This document shows positions 41,566 through 51,538 of a stretch of 64,000 bases of DNA, one piece after another. Location of the stretch: positions 1,736,001 through 1,800,000 of the forward strand of contig OZ251236.1 in the NCBI GenBank assembly GCA_965240325.2, in the 5' to 3' direction. The notes beneath the pieces were generated by a model. It was not told the DNA's origin. It ran no database searches and worked only from the letters and a program-made list of their open reading frames with translations. Positions within the stretch are counted from its first letter, which is position 1, and each line of letters starts with the position of its first letter. This stretch comes from Rebecca billardiae RCC1528. Lineage: Eukaryota; Haptophyta. The translations under genes and the position numbers were made by a program.

Positions 41566-44329
41566 ATGCCGGGCGAGGCGCCGCCGGGCCAGCGCCTGCG
41601 CGAGCGTCGCGCGACGATCCCGCGCATGCCCGAGGCCGCGCTCCCGCTCGTCCCCGCGGCGCGCCCCGCGTACGTGTACCAGCTCTGCCCCGGGCTCCAA
41701 GAAATCGCGGGCGTCGGCTCGGTGCCCGAGCACGAGCTCATCCGCGCGCTCGAGCGCTGCGGCGCGATCGTGCGCGTCGCGGCGGGCGCGGCGGAGGAGG
41801 AGGCGGCAGCGCCGGCGCTGCCCGAGCCCGAGCGCCAGCCCTCCAAGCCGCGCCCCGCCGGCCAGCTCTGGACGCTCGCCAAGCGCGCGGCAAAGGGTGC
41901 GCCCGCGTCCGACCCGTGGGAGGTGCACCGCCTGTGGGAGCGGCCGACCGAGCTGTGCGTGCGGCACGACTACGACCCGCACACGCGCACGTGGCACAGC
42001 ATGGAGACGCTCGTCAAGATGGAGGACCAGCCCTTCGCGCACGGCGCGATGCGCGAGTGCTTCCGCCTCAAGAAGATGTCGCAGTTCTCGCCCGCCTTCT
42101 TCTTCCGCATGGACTGGCGGCACTGCGCCAACTACGTCGCCAAGCGGTACAAGAGCGCGGAGGCGGGGCGGCAGATGTACCTGGACGACGTGATGATGCA
42201 GATGGAGGCGAAGCGCTGGTCCGCGCGGTACAACGCCCTCGGCCCGCCCAAGCCCGTCGACTTCCTCCAGGCGTTCGCACTCGAGTTCCCGCACCGCGGC
42301 GGCGCGGTGTACGCGGCCGAGCGGCTGATCGAGGGCGAGTACACCAAGTACAACGGCAACTCGGGGTACGTGGCGGGCGGCGCGGAGCACTACCGCTCGA
42401 CGCCGCAGGCGTTCTCGCTCTTCACCTTCCATGCCTCCGCCGGCCGGTGCATGGTCGTCGACATCCAGGGCGTGGGCGACGTGTTCACAGACCCGCAGGT
42501 AAACGCTCAAGCGTACTACTCATGACGAGCAATGAGCAGGGTCCGCTGACGGGCTCCCCCGCCCCCCGACTGCGCGCAGGTGCACACGCACGACGGCGCC
42601 GGCTACGGCGACGGCAACCTGGGCGTGCACGGCATGGCGCTCTTCTTTGTGAACCACGTGTACGACGAGCTGTGCGAGGGGCTCGGGCTGCCGTGCTTCG
42701 CGCTCGCGCCCGCCGAGCTCGAGCGCGCCAAGGCCGCGCGCGACGCCGACGCCGCCTCGGGCCGCACCGACTCGGCGGGCGGCGCCGACTCGCTGCCGGC
42801 CGCGGTCGCGTCGCTCTCGCTGCTCGCGACGCGCGCGCGCGCGCGCGCGCCGCTGCCGCCCGCGCCGGGGCTCGCGGTGCCCGTCGAGGTGGTGCGCGCG
42901 GCGTCGGACCTGGGGCACGAGGGCTCGGTCAGCGCGCGCGTCGGCCGGCTGCTCGACGAGCTCGTCGCCGTGCAGGTGCGGCGCGCGCGCACGCGCGCGC
43001 GAGCGCGGCCGGCCGCGCCGCGCCGACGGTGCCGCGCGCCGCGCGCCGCGCGCCGCGGCGCATCAGGCGCAGAACGCGTCGCGGCGCATGAGCATGGCGC
43101 CCCTGCCCGAGCTCGGCAGCGCGGCGCACCCGACGGCGTGGCAGACCGTGCACAGCGCCGACGTGGACGCGCTGCCCTGGCGCGAGATCGGGTCTGCCAT
43201 CGAGGCCTACGAGTGGGGCGTGCTGCACGGCGGCGCGGGCGCTGGAGCGAGGGGCGGCGATGTGGGGGCGGAGGGCGCGGCGGAGGGCGCGGACGGCGCG
43301 CCCGCCGCCGCCGAGCACGCGCCGCCCGGCTCGGCCGCCCCCGCGGCCGCGGCCGCCCCCGCGGCCGCGCAGCCGCGGCTGCTGCTCGGCGGGCGGCAGG
43401 ACTCGGACTCGGTGGCCTCGGCTGCGGCGCGCGGCGGCGTGGAGGAGGAGGACGACGAGGGCGACGCGACCGCGCGCGCGATGCGGCTCCGCGCGACGCT
43501 CGGGCAGGTGCGTGCGCGCGCACCCGCGCGCGCACCCGCGGCGCTGGCGCCCCGCGTGGCCGCGCGCGCTGGCGCGGCCACACGGCTGACGGCAGCGCCG
43601 CCCGCCGCGCCGCCCGCCCCTCTGCGCCGCGCCCACGCGCGCACGCCTTCGCCGCCGCCGCCTTCGCCTTCGCCTTGGGCGCAGGTGCACCTCTCGCTGG
43701 CCAAGCTCAACTACGCGTGCGCGCTGCCCGGGCAGGACGGCGCGCGCTGCCCCGACGTGCCGTGCGCGCTCTTCCACCTCGTGCACTCGGCGGCGCACGG
43801 CTGCGTGGGCGCGACGCGCGGGCTGCGCGCGCTGTGCCAGGGCACGCGCACCGAGCTGCTGCCCGACGTGCACTTCTCGCGAGAGTGCCCCGAGCGCGCG
43901 CACGTGCTCGCGCGCCTCGCCGCGTGGCAGGGCGACCGCGAGTCCACGGTGGAGGTGGTCGCGGAGACGGCGGCGCAGGCGGCGGAGGCGGAGGCGGGCG
44001 GGGACGGCGCGGCCGCGGCGCGCGCGAGAGAGCAGGCGGCGGCGTGGCTGCGCGCCGCGCTCGAGGCAGAGGGCGAGGAGTGGGACGACGAGCGCGACGC
44101 GGCGGCCGAGCTGAGCGGCGCGGCCACGCACCAGCTGCGCGCGCGCCTCGCTGAGCTGCTCGAGGCGGGCGCGCAGTGGGCCGACGCGGCCGAGCAGTAC
44201 GAGGCAGCGAGCGAGGCGGCGATGGCGCGCGCGAAGGGCAAGCTCGCGATGAAGCTGTCCGAGAAGGCCGAGGCGGCGTGGGCCAAGGCTGAGGAGGAGG
44301 AAGACGGCGGCGGCGCGGAAGCCGAGTGA
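41566..44329 (+). CDS. Eukaryotic elongation factor 2 kinase (alpha-kinase)
   Basis: Slows translation elongation by phosphorylating eEF2; normally calmodulin-activated. Exons 41566-42498, 42580-42975, 43073-43507 and 43685-44329 (introns 81, 97, 177 bp, all GT-AG) give 802 aa. A calmodulin-binding helix followed by the conserved DPW is visible at ~99-117 (QLWTLAKRAAKGAPASDPW). The alpha-kinase domain runs from ~146 to beyond the first intron, with FAHGAMRECFRLKK, NYVAKRY, QMEAKRW, VVDIQGVGDVFTDPQ and GDGNLGVHGMALFF all conserved. A variable linker is followed by a helical C-terminal region (LGQVHLSLAKL) and a terminal GKLAMKLSEKAEAAWAKAEE, matching the family's eEF2-docking end. Two expected zinc-ligand positions differ: FSLFTF in place of FSHFTF, and NHVYDELC in place of a His-x-Cys-x3-Cys. 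Identification is secure. Confidence 0.95.
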
Positions 44330-44497
44330 CGGGTATGAGTAATGTGGGTAGGTAGATTCATATTCATATGCGTATCTAGCCATCGATAGAATCCCAACCG
44401 CGTTCACATATTTCTTCATCATTCTGATGAAGAAATATGTGAACACGGTTGGGAGTAAAATAATCTCGCCTGCCTGAGCTGTGTGCGTCTCTTATAA
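44330..44497. other. 3' flank of eEF2 kinase
   Basis: Short, AT-richer DNA after the eEF2K stop containing the strong hairpin listed separately. It ends at the left arm of inverted repeat 2. Confidence 0.5.
44392..44454. ncRNA. 63-nt near-perfect hairpin (30-bp stem, 3-nt loop)
   Basis: TCCCAACCGCGTTCACATAT at the 5' side pairs with the run ending GAACACGGTTGGGA. The stem is 30 bp with a single mismatch at DNA level (a G-U wobble or A-C, depending on strand) and the loop is TTC. It lies 62 bp after the eEF2K stop. It could be a 3'-UTR structure, a small-RNA precursor or a tiny foldback element. Typing it as ncRNA is a hypothesis; only the symmetry is seen. Confidence 0.35.
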
Positions 44498-44941
44498 TAG
44501 AGGCCACTTCACCGAAATCCAGGTTGGGGAGGATCTCCGCTGCACTGGTGGGGAGGATGTCATCCTCCCCGCTCGCCACGGCTGGGGAGGATGTCCGCCG
44601 CGCTGTCCGGTCTTTCGCCGCTGACAAAACTTTCGAAAACGAAAGTCGCGCTATGGCGGACCCGGTGTTCCCGCCCGGCGGCGAAAGGGGCGCGGGGCCG
44701 GTGGCTCGCGATCCGAAGGGCAGTAGCTCGCGACCTCGCTTGGGCGGTGGCAGCGGCGCTGTGGCACGGCGTGTACCATCCGCGCGGCTGTGCGCGATCG
44801 CGCGGTCCCGTTCGTCGCCACGCCGCGCGCGACCGTTCACGCCACAGTCTTTCCGCACTGGCATGCACCCGTTGCAAGCGCATGACGGCGGAGAGCTCAG
44901 AGAGCCCGTCACGCGCGTGACGACCGTGTGGGATGGGTTGT
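44498..44941 (+). repeat. Left arm of long inverted repeat 2 (444 bp)
   Basis: Begins TAGAGGCCACTTCACCGAAA and ends GGGATGGGTTGT. Its reverse complement is at 45134-45577, also 444 bp, with only a handful of substitutions. Both arms contain shorter GGGGAGGATGTC-type sub-repeats. An open frame of about 140 codons appears on opposite strands of the two arms; it lacks recognisable domains. Confidence 0.92.
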
Positions 44942-45133
44942 GCCGATATGAAGGCTGCCCTTCGTAGGCTTTCTGATGAGCCCATCCAACGTTCAGACCA
45001 TTCCTAACTGCTGAAAGATGAGTCATCGCCTGCCACACGGCCATGGAGTTGTGGACAGTACAGCAGCCGTCCATGATCCGCATGCCCGCCTCATGGGCCG
45101 GCGCGTGCCTCCCTGAACATGAAGACAAGCTGT
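44942..45133. other. 192-bp spacer of inverted repeat 2
   Basis: Unique sequence of moderate GC between the arms. No gene is recognised. A transcript through the region would fold into a 444-bp stem with this as the loop. Confidence 0.6.
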
Positions 45134-45577
45134 ACAACCCATCCCACACGGTCGTCACGCGCGTGACGGGCTCTCTGAGCTCTCCGCCGTCATGCGCTTG
45201 CAACGGGTGCATGCCAGTGCGGAAAGACTGTGGCGTGAACGGTCGCGCGCGGCGTGGCGACGAACGGGACCGCGCGATCGCGCACAGCCGCGCGGATGGT
45301 ACACGCTGTGCCACAGCGCCGCTGCCACCGCCCAAGCGAGGTCGCGTGCTACTGCCCTTCGGATCGCGAGCCACCGGCCCCGCGCCCCTTTCGCCGCCGG
45401 GCGGGAACACCGGGTCCGCCATAGCGCGACTTTCGTTTTCGAAAGTTTTGTCAGCGGCGAAAGACCGGACAGCGCGGCGGACATCCTCCCCAGCCGTGGC
45501 GAGCGGGGAGGATGACATCCTCCCCACCAGTGCAGCGGAGATCCTCCCCAACCTGGATTTCGGTGAAGTGGCCTCTA
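45134..45577 (-). repeat. Right arm of long inverted repeat 2 (444 bp)
   Basis: Reverse-complement partner of 44498-44941. Equal arm length and high identity suggest a young or gene-converted foldback element. The sequence does not resemble inverted repeat 1. Confidence 0.92.
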
Positions 45578-46244
45578 ATATTCTTACAGTAGTAAACTGC
45601 ACGAATCACACGCGCGGTACTAGCCATAAGGGAGATTCTCAAACGGTATGGTATGGGGGTTTCAAATGAAGTTCTCAACATACTCAATGGTTAGATGGTA
45701 GTATTGGTTCGTGTGTTCAACCGGTAGAATCTCTGTTCTCAACGAATCTTTCATCACATTCGATCGGGTGATCAGACCGAGATGTCCCAGTGATGAAAGC
45801 CGTTGATTATTTCATTCACGATTCTGATTGGTACGTGCGGGTTTCAACTGGGGAAACTGTATGGCGACGTATTACGCACCATATACTGATGGATTATTAA
45901 TGGGCGGGTTGGTCGGTTGGGTTGATGATTGATGATGATGAATTGATGATTGATGAGCAACTCACTTCGCCCGCGGCCGCTCAGTAATCATATGGGAGTG
46001 AGAATCCCCTGGTTTATCGCGACGAACTCCGAAACCCCGAGGGCAAGCCAAATATTGAAAGCATCTCCGGGGCCCGGCAAAGGATCGCACACAATCATTC
46101 CTGGGACTCCGGCGCGACGACGGGGTACTCGCCCCCAAAACAACCCGCCAGTGCTCTCGCTCGGGGCGGCCCAGCAGCCGCACTCGCCCCGCTCCACACA
46201 GCGCTTGGCGTCTGCCCGCGCGTCGCCCAGAGGCCAAGAGCATC
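45578..46244. promoter_or_regulatory. Upstream region of the GARP factor gene
   Basis: 667 bp of ordinary-GC DNA with repeated TGATGATTGATGA tracts around 45920-45960 and a CTTTCATCAC/GTGATGAAAG inverted pair at 45748-45799. It must contain the promoter of the gene starting at 46245. No gene is supported. Confidence 0.4.
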
Positions 46245-47309
46245 ATGGTCAAACCTGATCGGATGGAATGGACGCCCGAGCTGCACGCCCAGTTCGTGGC
46301 CGCCGTGAACAGGCTCGGCGGCCTCGGCCGCGCGATGCCGGCGGCGATCCTCGAGGAGATGGCGCTGCCCGGGCTGACGCGGCACCAGGTCAAGAGCCAT
46401 CTCCAGAAGTACAGCGGCGAAGGGAAGTCGTCGAGTAATGCCACTGCGCACCACTCGGCCAACCCCACCACCGCCGCCGGGCCTCATCAGGGCCTCGCGT
46501 ACATGCCCGCTCCCGCCGCCGCACCGTCCGGCCCGAGCTACACCGCTCACGTCGTGGCGCCGATGCAGCAGCAGTACGCGGGCTGCGTGCAGGCTGTCCC
46601 GTGTGTGGGTCCCTCTGCCCCGTGGGCGCAGGCGCAGCCCATCTGCTCCGCCGCACCGCCGCCACAGCCGAGCCCAGGCCAGCTGCAGCCGTACGCGCCG
46701 ATGGAGCAACAGCCGTACCAGCAGCAGCGGCAGCCTGTGGCGCAGATGCAGCAGCAGCCGTCGTACCAGCAGCAGCCGCCGCCGCAGCAGCAGCACCAGC
46801 AGCCGCCGCAGCAGTCGTACCAGCAGCAGTCGTACCAGCAGCAGTCGTACCAGCCGCAGCCGCAGCCGCAGCTGCCGCCGCAGCAGCCGTACCAGCAGCA
46901 GCCGCCGCCGCAGCACGCGCCGCCGCAGCAGTACAGCCAGGGCTCGTACTGCGTGGTGCCGCCAGCACAGCCCCTTCAGCCGCAGGCGCAGCAGCACGCC
47001 AGCAGCAGCTGCGCACTGAGCAGCGGCGGCCGCCTCCGGCGGCTCATCCCAGCGCACGCCTCGTGCACTGGGCACGAGCCCGCCGGCGGCATCACCCTCA
47101 AGAACGGCACTGAGGCCGACGAAGACCTGTGGTGCGAGCTGCGCCGCCTCCAGCACGAGCTCGCGTCCGCACTCGACGAGCACATCACGAAGCGGAAGCG
47201 GGTGCCGTGCGCGGATGGGCACGCGCTCAAGCAGGCGCGCAGCCTGCGCGGCAGCGTCACGGCGTTGGTGCACAAATACGAGCAGCTGCAGGCGCTGCTG
47301 GACAGCTGA
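46245..47309 (+). CDS. GARP / MYB-SHLQKY transcription factor, Gln-rich
   Basis: A 354-aa single-exon protein. The N-terminal ~55 residues are a GARP-type (G2-like/ARR-B-like) single MYB domain: [20 protein letters not shown], then a middle helix, then [14 protein letters not shown], the recognition-helix signature. It should bind DNA in the nucleus. Residues ~100-270 are Gln/Pro/Tyr-rich (repeats of SYQQQ, PYQQQ), a typical activation region. The C-terminal ~60 residues are charged and helical ([20 protein letters not shown]) with a KRKR basic cluster, possibly a coiled coil and nuclear-localisation signal. No receiver domain is present, so it is not a complete type-B response regulator. Target genes are unknown. 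Confidence 0.9.
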   Translation: MVKPDRMEWTPELHAQFVAAVNRLGGLGRAMPAAILEEMALPGLTRHQVKSHLQKYSGEGKSSSNATAHHSANPTTAAGPHQGLAYMPAPAAAPSGPSYTAHVVAPMQQQYAGCVQAVPCVGPSAPWAQAQPICSAAPPPQPSPGQLQPYAPMEQQPYQQQRQPVAQMQQQPSYQQQPPPQQQHQQPPQQSYQQQSYQQQSYQPQPQPQLPPQQPYQQQPPPQHAPPQQYSQGSYCVVPPAQPLQPQAQQHASSSCALSSGGRLRRLIPAHASCTGHEPAGGITLKNGTEADEDLWCELRRLQHELASALDEHITKRKRVPCADGHALKQARSLRGSVTALVHKYEQLQALLDS

Positions 47310-47817
47310 GTCCTACTCAGTCGTACGAGTTGTGCGTCAGGCAGCGGAGACGACCTGCGGCACTCCTGCGGTCGCCCGCGTGGCTGACGACGATCATCAT
47401 CACATGAGTGTGATCTTTTCCGACGCTGGCAACGGACCGCCCCGGAGCTGCGAGTGCCACGGGCCGGCCGACCAGAGCCGTGCGTGCGCCGGCCTCCGGC
47501 TCCGAGGGCGGGGCGCGGGCCACGGCCGGCGGCCTGCTCCCGCTGAGAAGTGAAGTGTTGAACCGCTGGTTCAGTACTTGAAGTGATGACACTCGTGACA
47601 GACCGGCAGGCAGTGTCATCGCACTCATTCGTGATTTCCAGTCTGGGACCGATCGTCCGGAATGACCGTGGAACCTCAAACCAGTATGCTTGTTCCGATA
47701 GACCGATACGCCGTGGTGTATTGTACGACAGAAAGGAAGAATAAACCGGACGGGCGCAGCGGCTCGCGCGGCCGCCGCGGTGGCCGTGACGCCGCACGTG
47801 CGCGCACCCTCGGTGGT
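47310..47817. other. Intergenic region before the FG-GAP gene
   Basis: 508 bp of moderate GC between two plus-strand genes. It has a TTCAGTACTTGAAGTG stretch near 47569 and the likely promoter of the downstream gene. No motif or gene recognised. Confidence 0.4.
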
Positions 47818-49824
47818 ATGCCGCCTTCCGCGGTGCTCGTACTCCTCGTCGCGGGCGGTTGGCGCAACCCGCTGCTTCTCTCCGAGAGCGCGCTGCGCGT
47901 GCGCGGGCTGCGCGATCGCGATCGGCTGGGCGGCGCGCTCGCGGGCGTGGGCGACATCGACGGCGACGGCGTGGACGACGTCGTCGCCACGCGCGCGTCG
48001 GGCGAGATGCACGCGCTGCTGCTCGCGCGCGACGTACGCATCAGCGGTGCGGTTCGCGCCGCCGTGCGCATCGTCAGCCGCGACGACGGCGAGCCGCCCG
48101 GCTTTGGCCGAGCGCCCGTCTCGGCCGTCGCCGCGCTCGGCGACGTGGACGGCGACGGCGTGCCCGACCTCATCGCGGGCGCGCCGGGGAGCGCGACGGT
48201 GCGCGCACTGCTGCTCGACCGGAACGCGAGCGTGCACACCGCCGCGCCCGCGCTGCGCGTGGCCGGCGCGCTCGCGCTCGGCACCGCGCTCGCCGGACTC
48301 GGCGACGTGGACGGCGACGGCGTGCCCGACGCGCTCGTCGGCGACGCGCTCGGCGGCGCGGGCGGGAAGGGCGAGGTGCACATCGTGCTGCTGCGCGCCG
48401 ACGGCTCGCAGCGCGCGGCCATTGGCATCCTCGAGTCCTCGCCCGAGCTGCGCGGCGCGCTCGCCGCGGACGCGCGCTTCGGCGCCGCGCTCGCCGCGCT
48501 GGGCGACGTGGACGGCGACGGCGCGGCGGACGTGCTCGTGGGCGCGCCCGGCCGCGCGTGGTGGGAGGCGCAGGCGGCGGGCGACGGGGAGGGCAGGCAT
48601 CTGTTCCGCTCGGCCGAGCGCGGCGCCGCGTACGTGCTCGTCCTCGAGCACGCCCCGCTGCTCGGCGTCGTGCGCGAGGCGCGCGTGCTGCGGCCGCGCG
48701 CGCTCTCGGACGGAGGCGACGGCGCGGGCGACAGCCACGGCTTTGGCGCGGCCGTCGGCTGCGCGGGCGACCTGGACGGCGACGGCGTGCCCGACGCGAT
48801 GGTCGGCGCGCCCACCGCGCTCGTCGGCGCCGGCCGCCGCGCGCGCCTCGAGGGCGCGCTCTACCTCTTCGCCCTGCTGCGCCACGAGCCGAGGCCGCGC
48901 TCGGTGCTCGCGCTCAGCTCGCGCGCGGGCGGGCTGAGCGGGGAGGCGCTCGGCGCGGGCGCGAGGCTGGGCGCGGCCGCGGCGTGGGTGGGCGGGCGCG
49001 CAGTGGCGCTCGGCGTGCCCGGCGCGGCGCGCGGCGGGCACCAGCGCGGCGCCGTCCTCCTCGTCACGCTCAACGCCACCGCCCTCGCCCTCGGCGCGCG
49101 CGCGGAGATGAGCCCCTCGCGGCTGGCGGCGCTGGGCGCGCCCTTTGGCGTGGGTGTGTTGCTGGCCATGGCGTGCGCGGCGCTGCTGGGCGCGCGCCCG
49201 CTGTACAAGTGGGTGCGGAGCGGCGGCGCGCGCAGCGCGAGGGAGCGGCTGCGCGAGGCGCGCAGGCGAGCCGGGCCGGCCGCGCGGGGCGGGGCGGCCG
49301 GCGCGCCTGAGCCCGCGCCCGCGCCGGAGGCTGAGCTTGGCGCCGAGGACGGCGGCGGCGGCCGCGCGGCCGCCGAGGTTGGGGCGGCCGCGCCAGACGC
49401 GCGGCCGCCCGCGCAGGCCGATGCCCGCCCGTCGCCCGGTGCGCGCAGGCGGGAGGAGCTCGGCCGCAGGGCGCAGGAGCGCGCCGAAGCGCTCACGCGC
49501 AGGGCGCAGCTGCGCGCGCACGTCGCCTCTGCCGTGCGGCCGCGTGCCTCGGTGCCCGCCGTGCTGCTGCGCCGAGAGCAGCCGCCGCCGCCGACACCGC
49601 CGCGGCAGGCGGCTGGCGGCGCGGCGCAAGGCGTCGGCCTGCCGGCGGAAGGCGACACCGTCGAAGAAGGGCGTGCCGTGCGACCCGCTGCGTCGCCGAC
49701 CGCCGATGACGACGCTCCAACGCTCGCGGCCCGGCCAGGCGAGCAGCGGACGACAGTGATAATGCCGACACCAGCGGCATCGCCTCCTCTGCCTGCTCAT
49801 CCGGGCGGTGGCGGCGGTGGCTAA
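47818..49824 (+). CDS. Integrin-alpha-like FG-GAP repeat type I membrane protein
   Basis: A 668-aa protein from the ATG at 47818, chosen because a hydrophobic signal peptide follows directly (MPPSAVLVLLVAGGW); the frame is open upstream but unlike a protein. Five FG-GAP/calcium-binding motifs of the form GDxDGDGxxD lie near residues 43, 107, 162, 228 and 317 (for example LGDVDGDGVPDLIAGAP), plus a degenerate blade, suggesting an extracellular beta-propeller. A transmembrane helix is near 442-460 (GVGVLLAMACAALLGA) and a ~200-residue basic, Pro/Ala-rich cytosolic tail follows. It lacks recognisable integrin thigh or calf domains. A cell-surface adhesion or receptor role is inferred. Single exon. 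Confidence 0.85.
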   Translation: MPPSAVLVLLVAGGWRNPLLLSESALRVRGLRDRDRLGGALAGVGDIDGDGVDDVVATRASGEMHALLLARDVRISGAVRAAVRIVSRDDGEPPGFGRAPVSAVAALGDVDGDGVPDLIAGAPGSATVRALLLDRNASVHTAAPALRVAGALALGTALAGLGDVDGDGVPDALVGDALGGAGGKGEVHIVLLRADGSQRAAIGILESSPELRGALAADARFGAALAALGDVDGDGAADVLVGAPGRAWWEAQAAGDGEGRHLFRSAERGAAYVLVLEHAPLLGVVREARVLRPRALSDGGDGAGDSHGFGAAVGCAGDLDGDGVPDAMVGAPTALVGAGRRARLEGALYLFALLRHEPRPRSVLALSSRAGGLSGEALGAGARLGAAAAWVGGRAVALGVPGAARGGHQRGAVLLVTLNATALALGARAEMSPSRLAALGAPFGVGVLLAMACAALLGARPLYKWVRSGGARSARERLREARRRAGPAARGGAAGAPEPAPAPEAELGAEDGGGGRAAAEVGAAAPDARPPAQADARPSPGARRREELGRRAQERAEALTRRAQLRAHVASAVRPRASVPAVLLRREQPPPPTPPRQAAGGAAQGVGLPAEGDTVEEGRAVRPAASPTADDDAPTLAARPGEQRTTVIMPTPAASPPLPAHPGGGGGG

Positions 49825-50137
49825 TCACACCAGAGCATGTCTGCCGGCGCCGGCCGCAACTGCTACTAACTTGAGTTAGCTATATATATATAATAATAAC
49901 TTTCGGACTCTGACGATATACTGCGCCGCCGATCAGACGACTGGCGCGAATAATCGTCGTCGATCTCATATGCAGGCCCCACCAGTGAGGCAAGTGAGTA
50001 CAGCCACTGAGGCAGCGGCGGTCGGCCTGCCCACGCCAGGACGCCACGGCGCGCGAGCGGCGCCCAAGTGCCCGGCTGCCCGCTCGTGCGCCAGACCTGG
50101 CGCGTGTGTGCAGTCTCCGTGCGCGCAGCCCCCTCTC
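49825..50137. other. Convergent intergenic region
   Basis: 313 bp between two converging genes. It has a short TATATA run at 49881-49890; otherwise nothing was recognised. Confidence 0.5.
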
Positions 50138-51538
50138 TCAGAGGGCTGCGACGAGCGCATCCGCCGGCAGCCACTCGACGCCGCCGCCGCCGCGCTCGGC
50201 AAGCGCGAGCGCGAGCGCGCGGAGCTGCTCCTCGCGCCGCGCCGCGCGCTGCGCCGCGTCGGGCTCCCCGGCCGGCGCGCCCGCTTCCCCGCCGCCGTCC
50301 GCGTGCGGCTGCGGCTCGAGGTGCGCGCGAGAGTCGTGGTGCTCAGACTGGTGCTCAGAGTGCTCAGAGTGATGGTGCTCGAGCAGACTCACGCCCACCT
50401 CGACCTCGACGGAGTCCGAGCCGTCGGCGGAGGCGGGGCGGTAGGTGCGCACGCGGCAGCGCCGCCCGGCGTGCTCGCCGCGCACCACGCGCGCCGTTTC
50501 GCCCACGCCCAGCCAGCCCGCGTCCACGCAGCGCGGCAGCACGGCCGCCACCCACGCGTCCAGCAGGCTGCCCGCGCACGCGCCGCCACGCGCGCGCCGC
50601 GCCGCGTCGAGCTGCGCTCCCACCAGCAGCAGCGCGCGCGCACGCGCGCGCGCGAGGCGCGGGAAGGCGGCGTGCGCGCGGACCGACCACTCCGTCTCGC
50701 GCGCCGCGCCCGCGCGCACGCACAGCGCGTAGCACAGCCGAGCGCACGGCCCGTCGTGCACGAGGTCGGTGCAGAGCGCGACGCAGCCGCCCGCGCGCCC
50801 GACCGGCGCGGCCGCGAGCACCGTGCGCTGCCAGCACGCGTCGAGGGAGACGCGCGGCGGCATGCCGACGAGGAGCTGCTCGTCGGCGGGCACGTCGACC
50901 AGGCACGCCGCGATCGACTCGTACAGCGCGCCCACCAGCCCGCCCTGCCACAGCGCGCCGAACCAGCGCTCGAGCTGGTGCGCGCTCAGCGTGGGCGCGC
51001 TCGAGACAGCGACAGAGTCGGGCGTGAGCCGCTGCTTCCACGTGACGTCGAAGAGGCGGCGGAGCATGGCCGACGCGCGCGAGCGCTCCTCGAGCACGCC
51101 GCCGCGCCGCGGCTCGAGCGCCTCCTCGCCCGACACCACGAGCAGCGCGCCGCCCGCCTCGCAGAACGCCTTGAGCGCCGGCCCGACCTCGGCCTCGAGC
51201 GGCAGCGCGCGCACGTCGAGCATCGCGAGGAGGATGGCGGAGTACAGCCCGGAGCGCACGTGCGCGAGGAGCTCGGAGACGCGCTCGGGCTCGCCCGGCA
51301 CCACCTCGAGCTCGTGCCACCGTGCCTCCGCCGGCCGCTTCCGCCCGACGCGGTACATGTGGTCGACCAGGTGCACGTCTGCGCCGTGCGCCACGAGCAC
51401 GCGCGGCGCGGGCGGGCCGGCGTCGGGCGGGCGGCCGTCCTCGAGGCTGCCCGCGCTCTGGGCGAGCTCGTCGAGCAGATTCTCGTCCTCCGCGCCGAGG
51501 CCCAGGTCGGCCCACGCGATGTCGGCGGCGGCGGCCAT
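50138..51538 (-). CDS. Unrecognised protein with Rossmann-like N-terminus and KOW-like segment
   Basis: A 466-aa reading from the ATG at 51538 (MAAAADIAWADLGLG); a non-ATG extension upstream is not preferred. Residues ~45-140 alternate predicted strands and helices (RVLVAHGADVHLVDHMY, ILLAMLDVRALPLEAEV, AFCEAGGALLVVSGEE), which faintly recalls the ThuA/glutamine-amidotransferase-like fold; no catalytic Cys triad is evident. A later GETARVVRGEHAGRRCRVRT resembles a KOW/SH3-like beta strand pair. A His/Glu/Ser-rich tract follows (HHHSEHSEHQSEHH), then a charged C-terminus. No signal peptide or membrane helix. Function unknown; that it is a real gene is supported by its protein-like composition over the whole length. 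Confidence 0.65.
   Translation of the reverse strand: MAAAADIAWADLGLGAEDENLLDELAQSAGSLEDGRPPDAGPPAPRVLVAHGADVHLVDHMYRVGRKRPAEARWHELEVVPGEPERVSELLAHVRSGLYSAILLAMLDVRALPLEAEVGPALKAFCEAGGALLVVSGEEALEPRRGGVLEERSRASAMLRRLFDVTWKQRLTPDSVAVSSAPTLSAHQLERWFGALWQGGLVGALYESIAACLVDVPADEQLLVGMPPRVSLDACWQRTVLAAAPVGRAGGCVALCTDLVHDGPCARLCYALCVRAGAARETEWSVRAHAAFPRLARARARALLLVGAQLDAARRARGGACAGSLLDAWVAAVLPRCVDAGWLGVGETARVVRGEHAGRRCRVRTYRPASADGSDSVEVEVGVSLLEHHHSEHSEHQSEHHDSRAHLEPQPHADGGGEAGAPAGEPDAAQRAARREEQLRALALALAERGGGGVEWLPADALVAAL

Noticed and set aside
44376-45602. 408-codon minus-strand frame spanning inverted repeat 2
   Set aside because: It reads through one arm, the spacer and the reverse complement of the same arm, so it is explained by the foldback structure; no protein domain is present.
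45675-45745. tRNA-like sequence (GGTTAGATGGTAGTATTGG...GTTCAACC)
   Set aside because: Resembles a D arm, but no consistent cloverleaf with acceptor pairing could be drawn.
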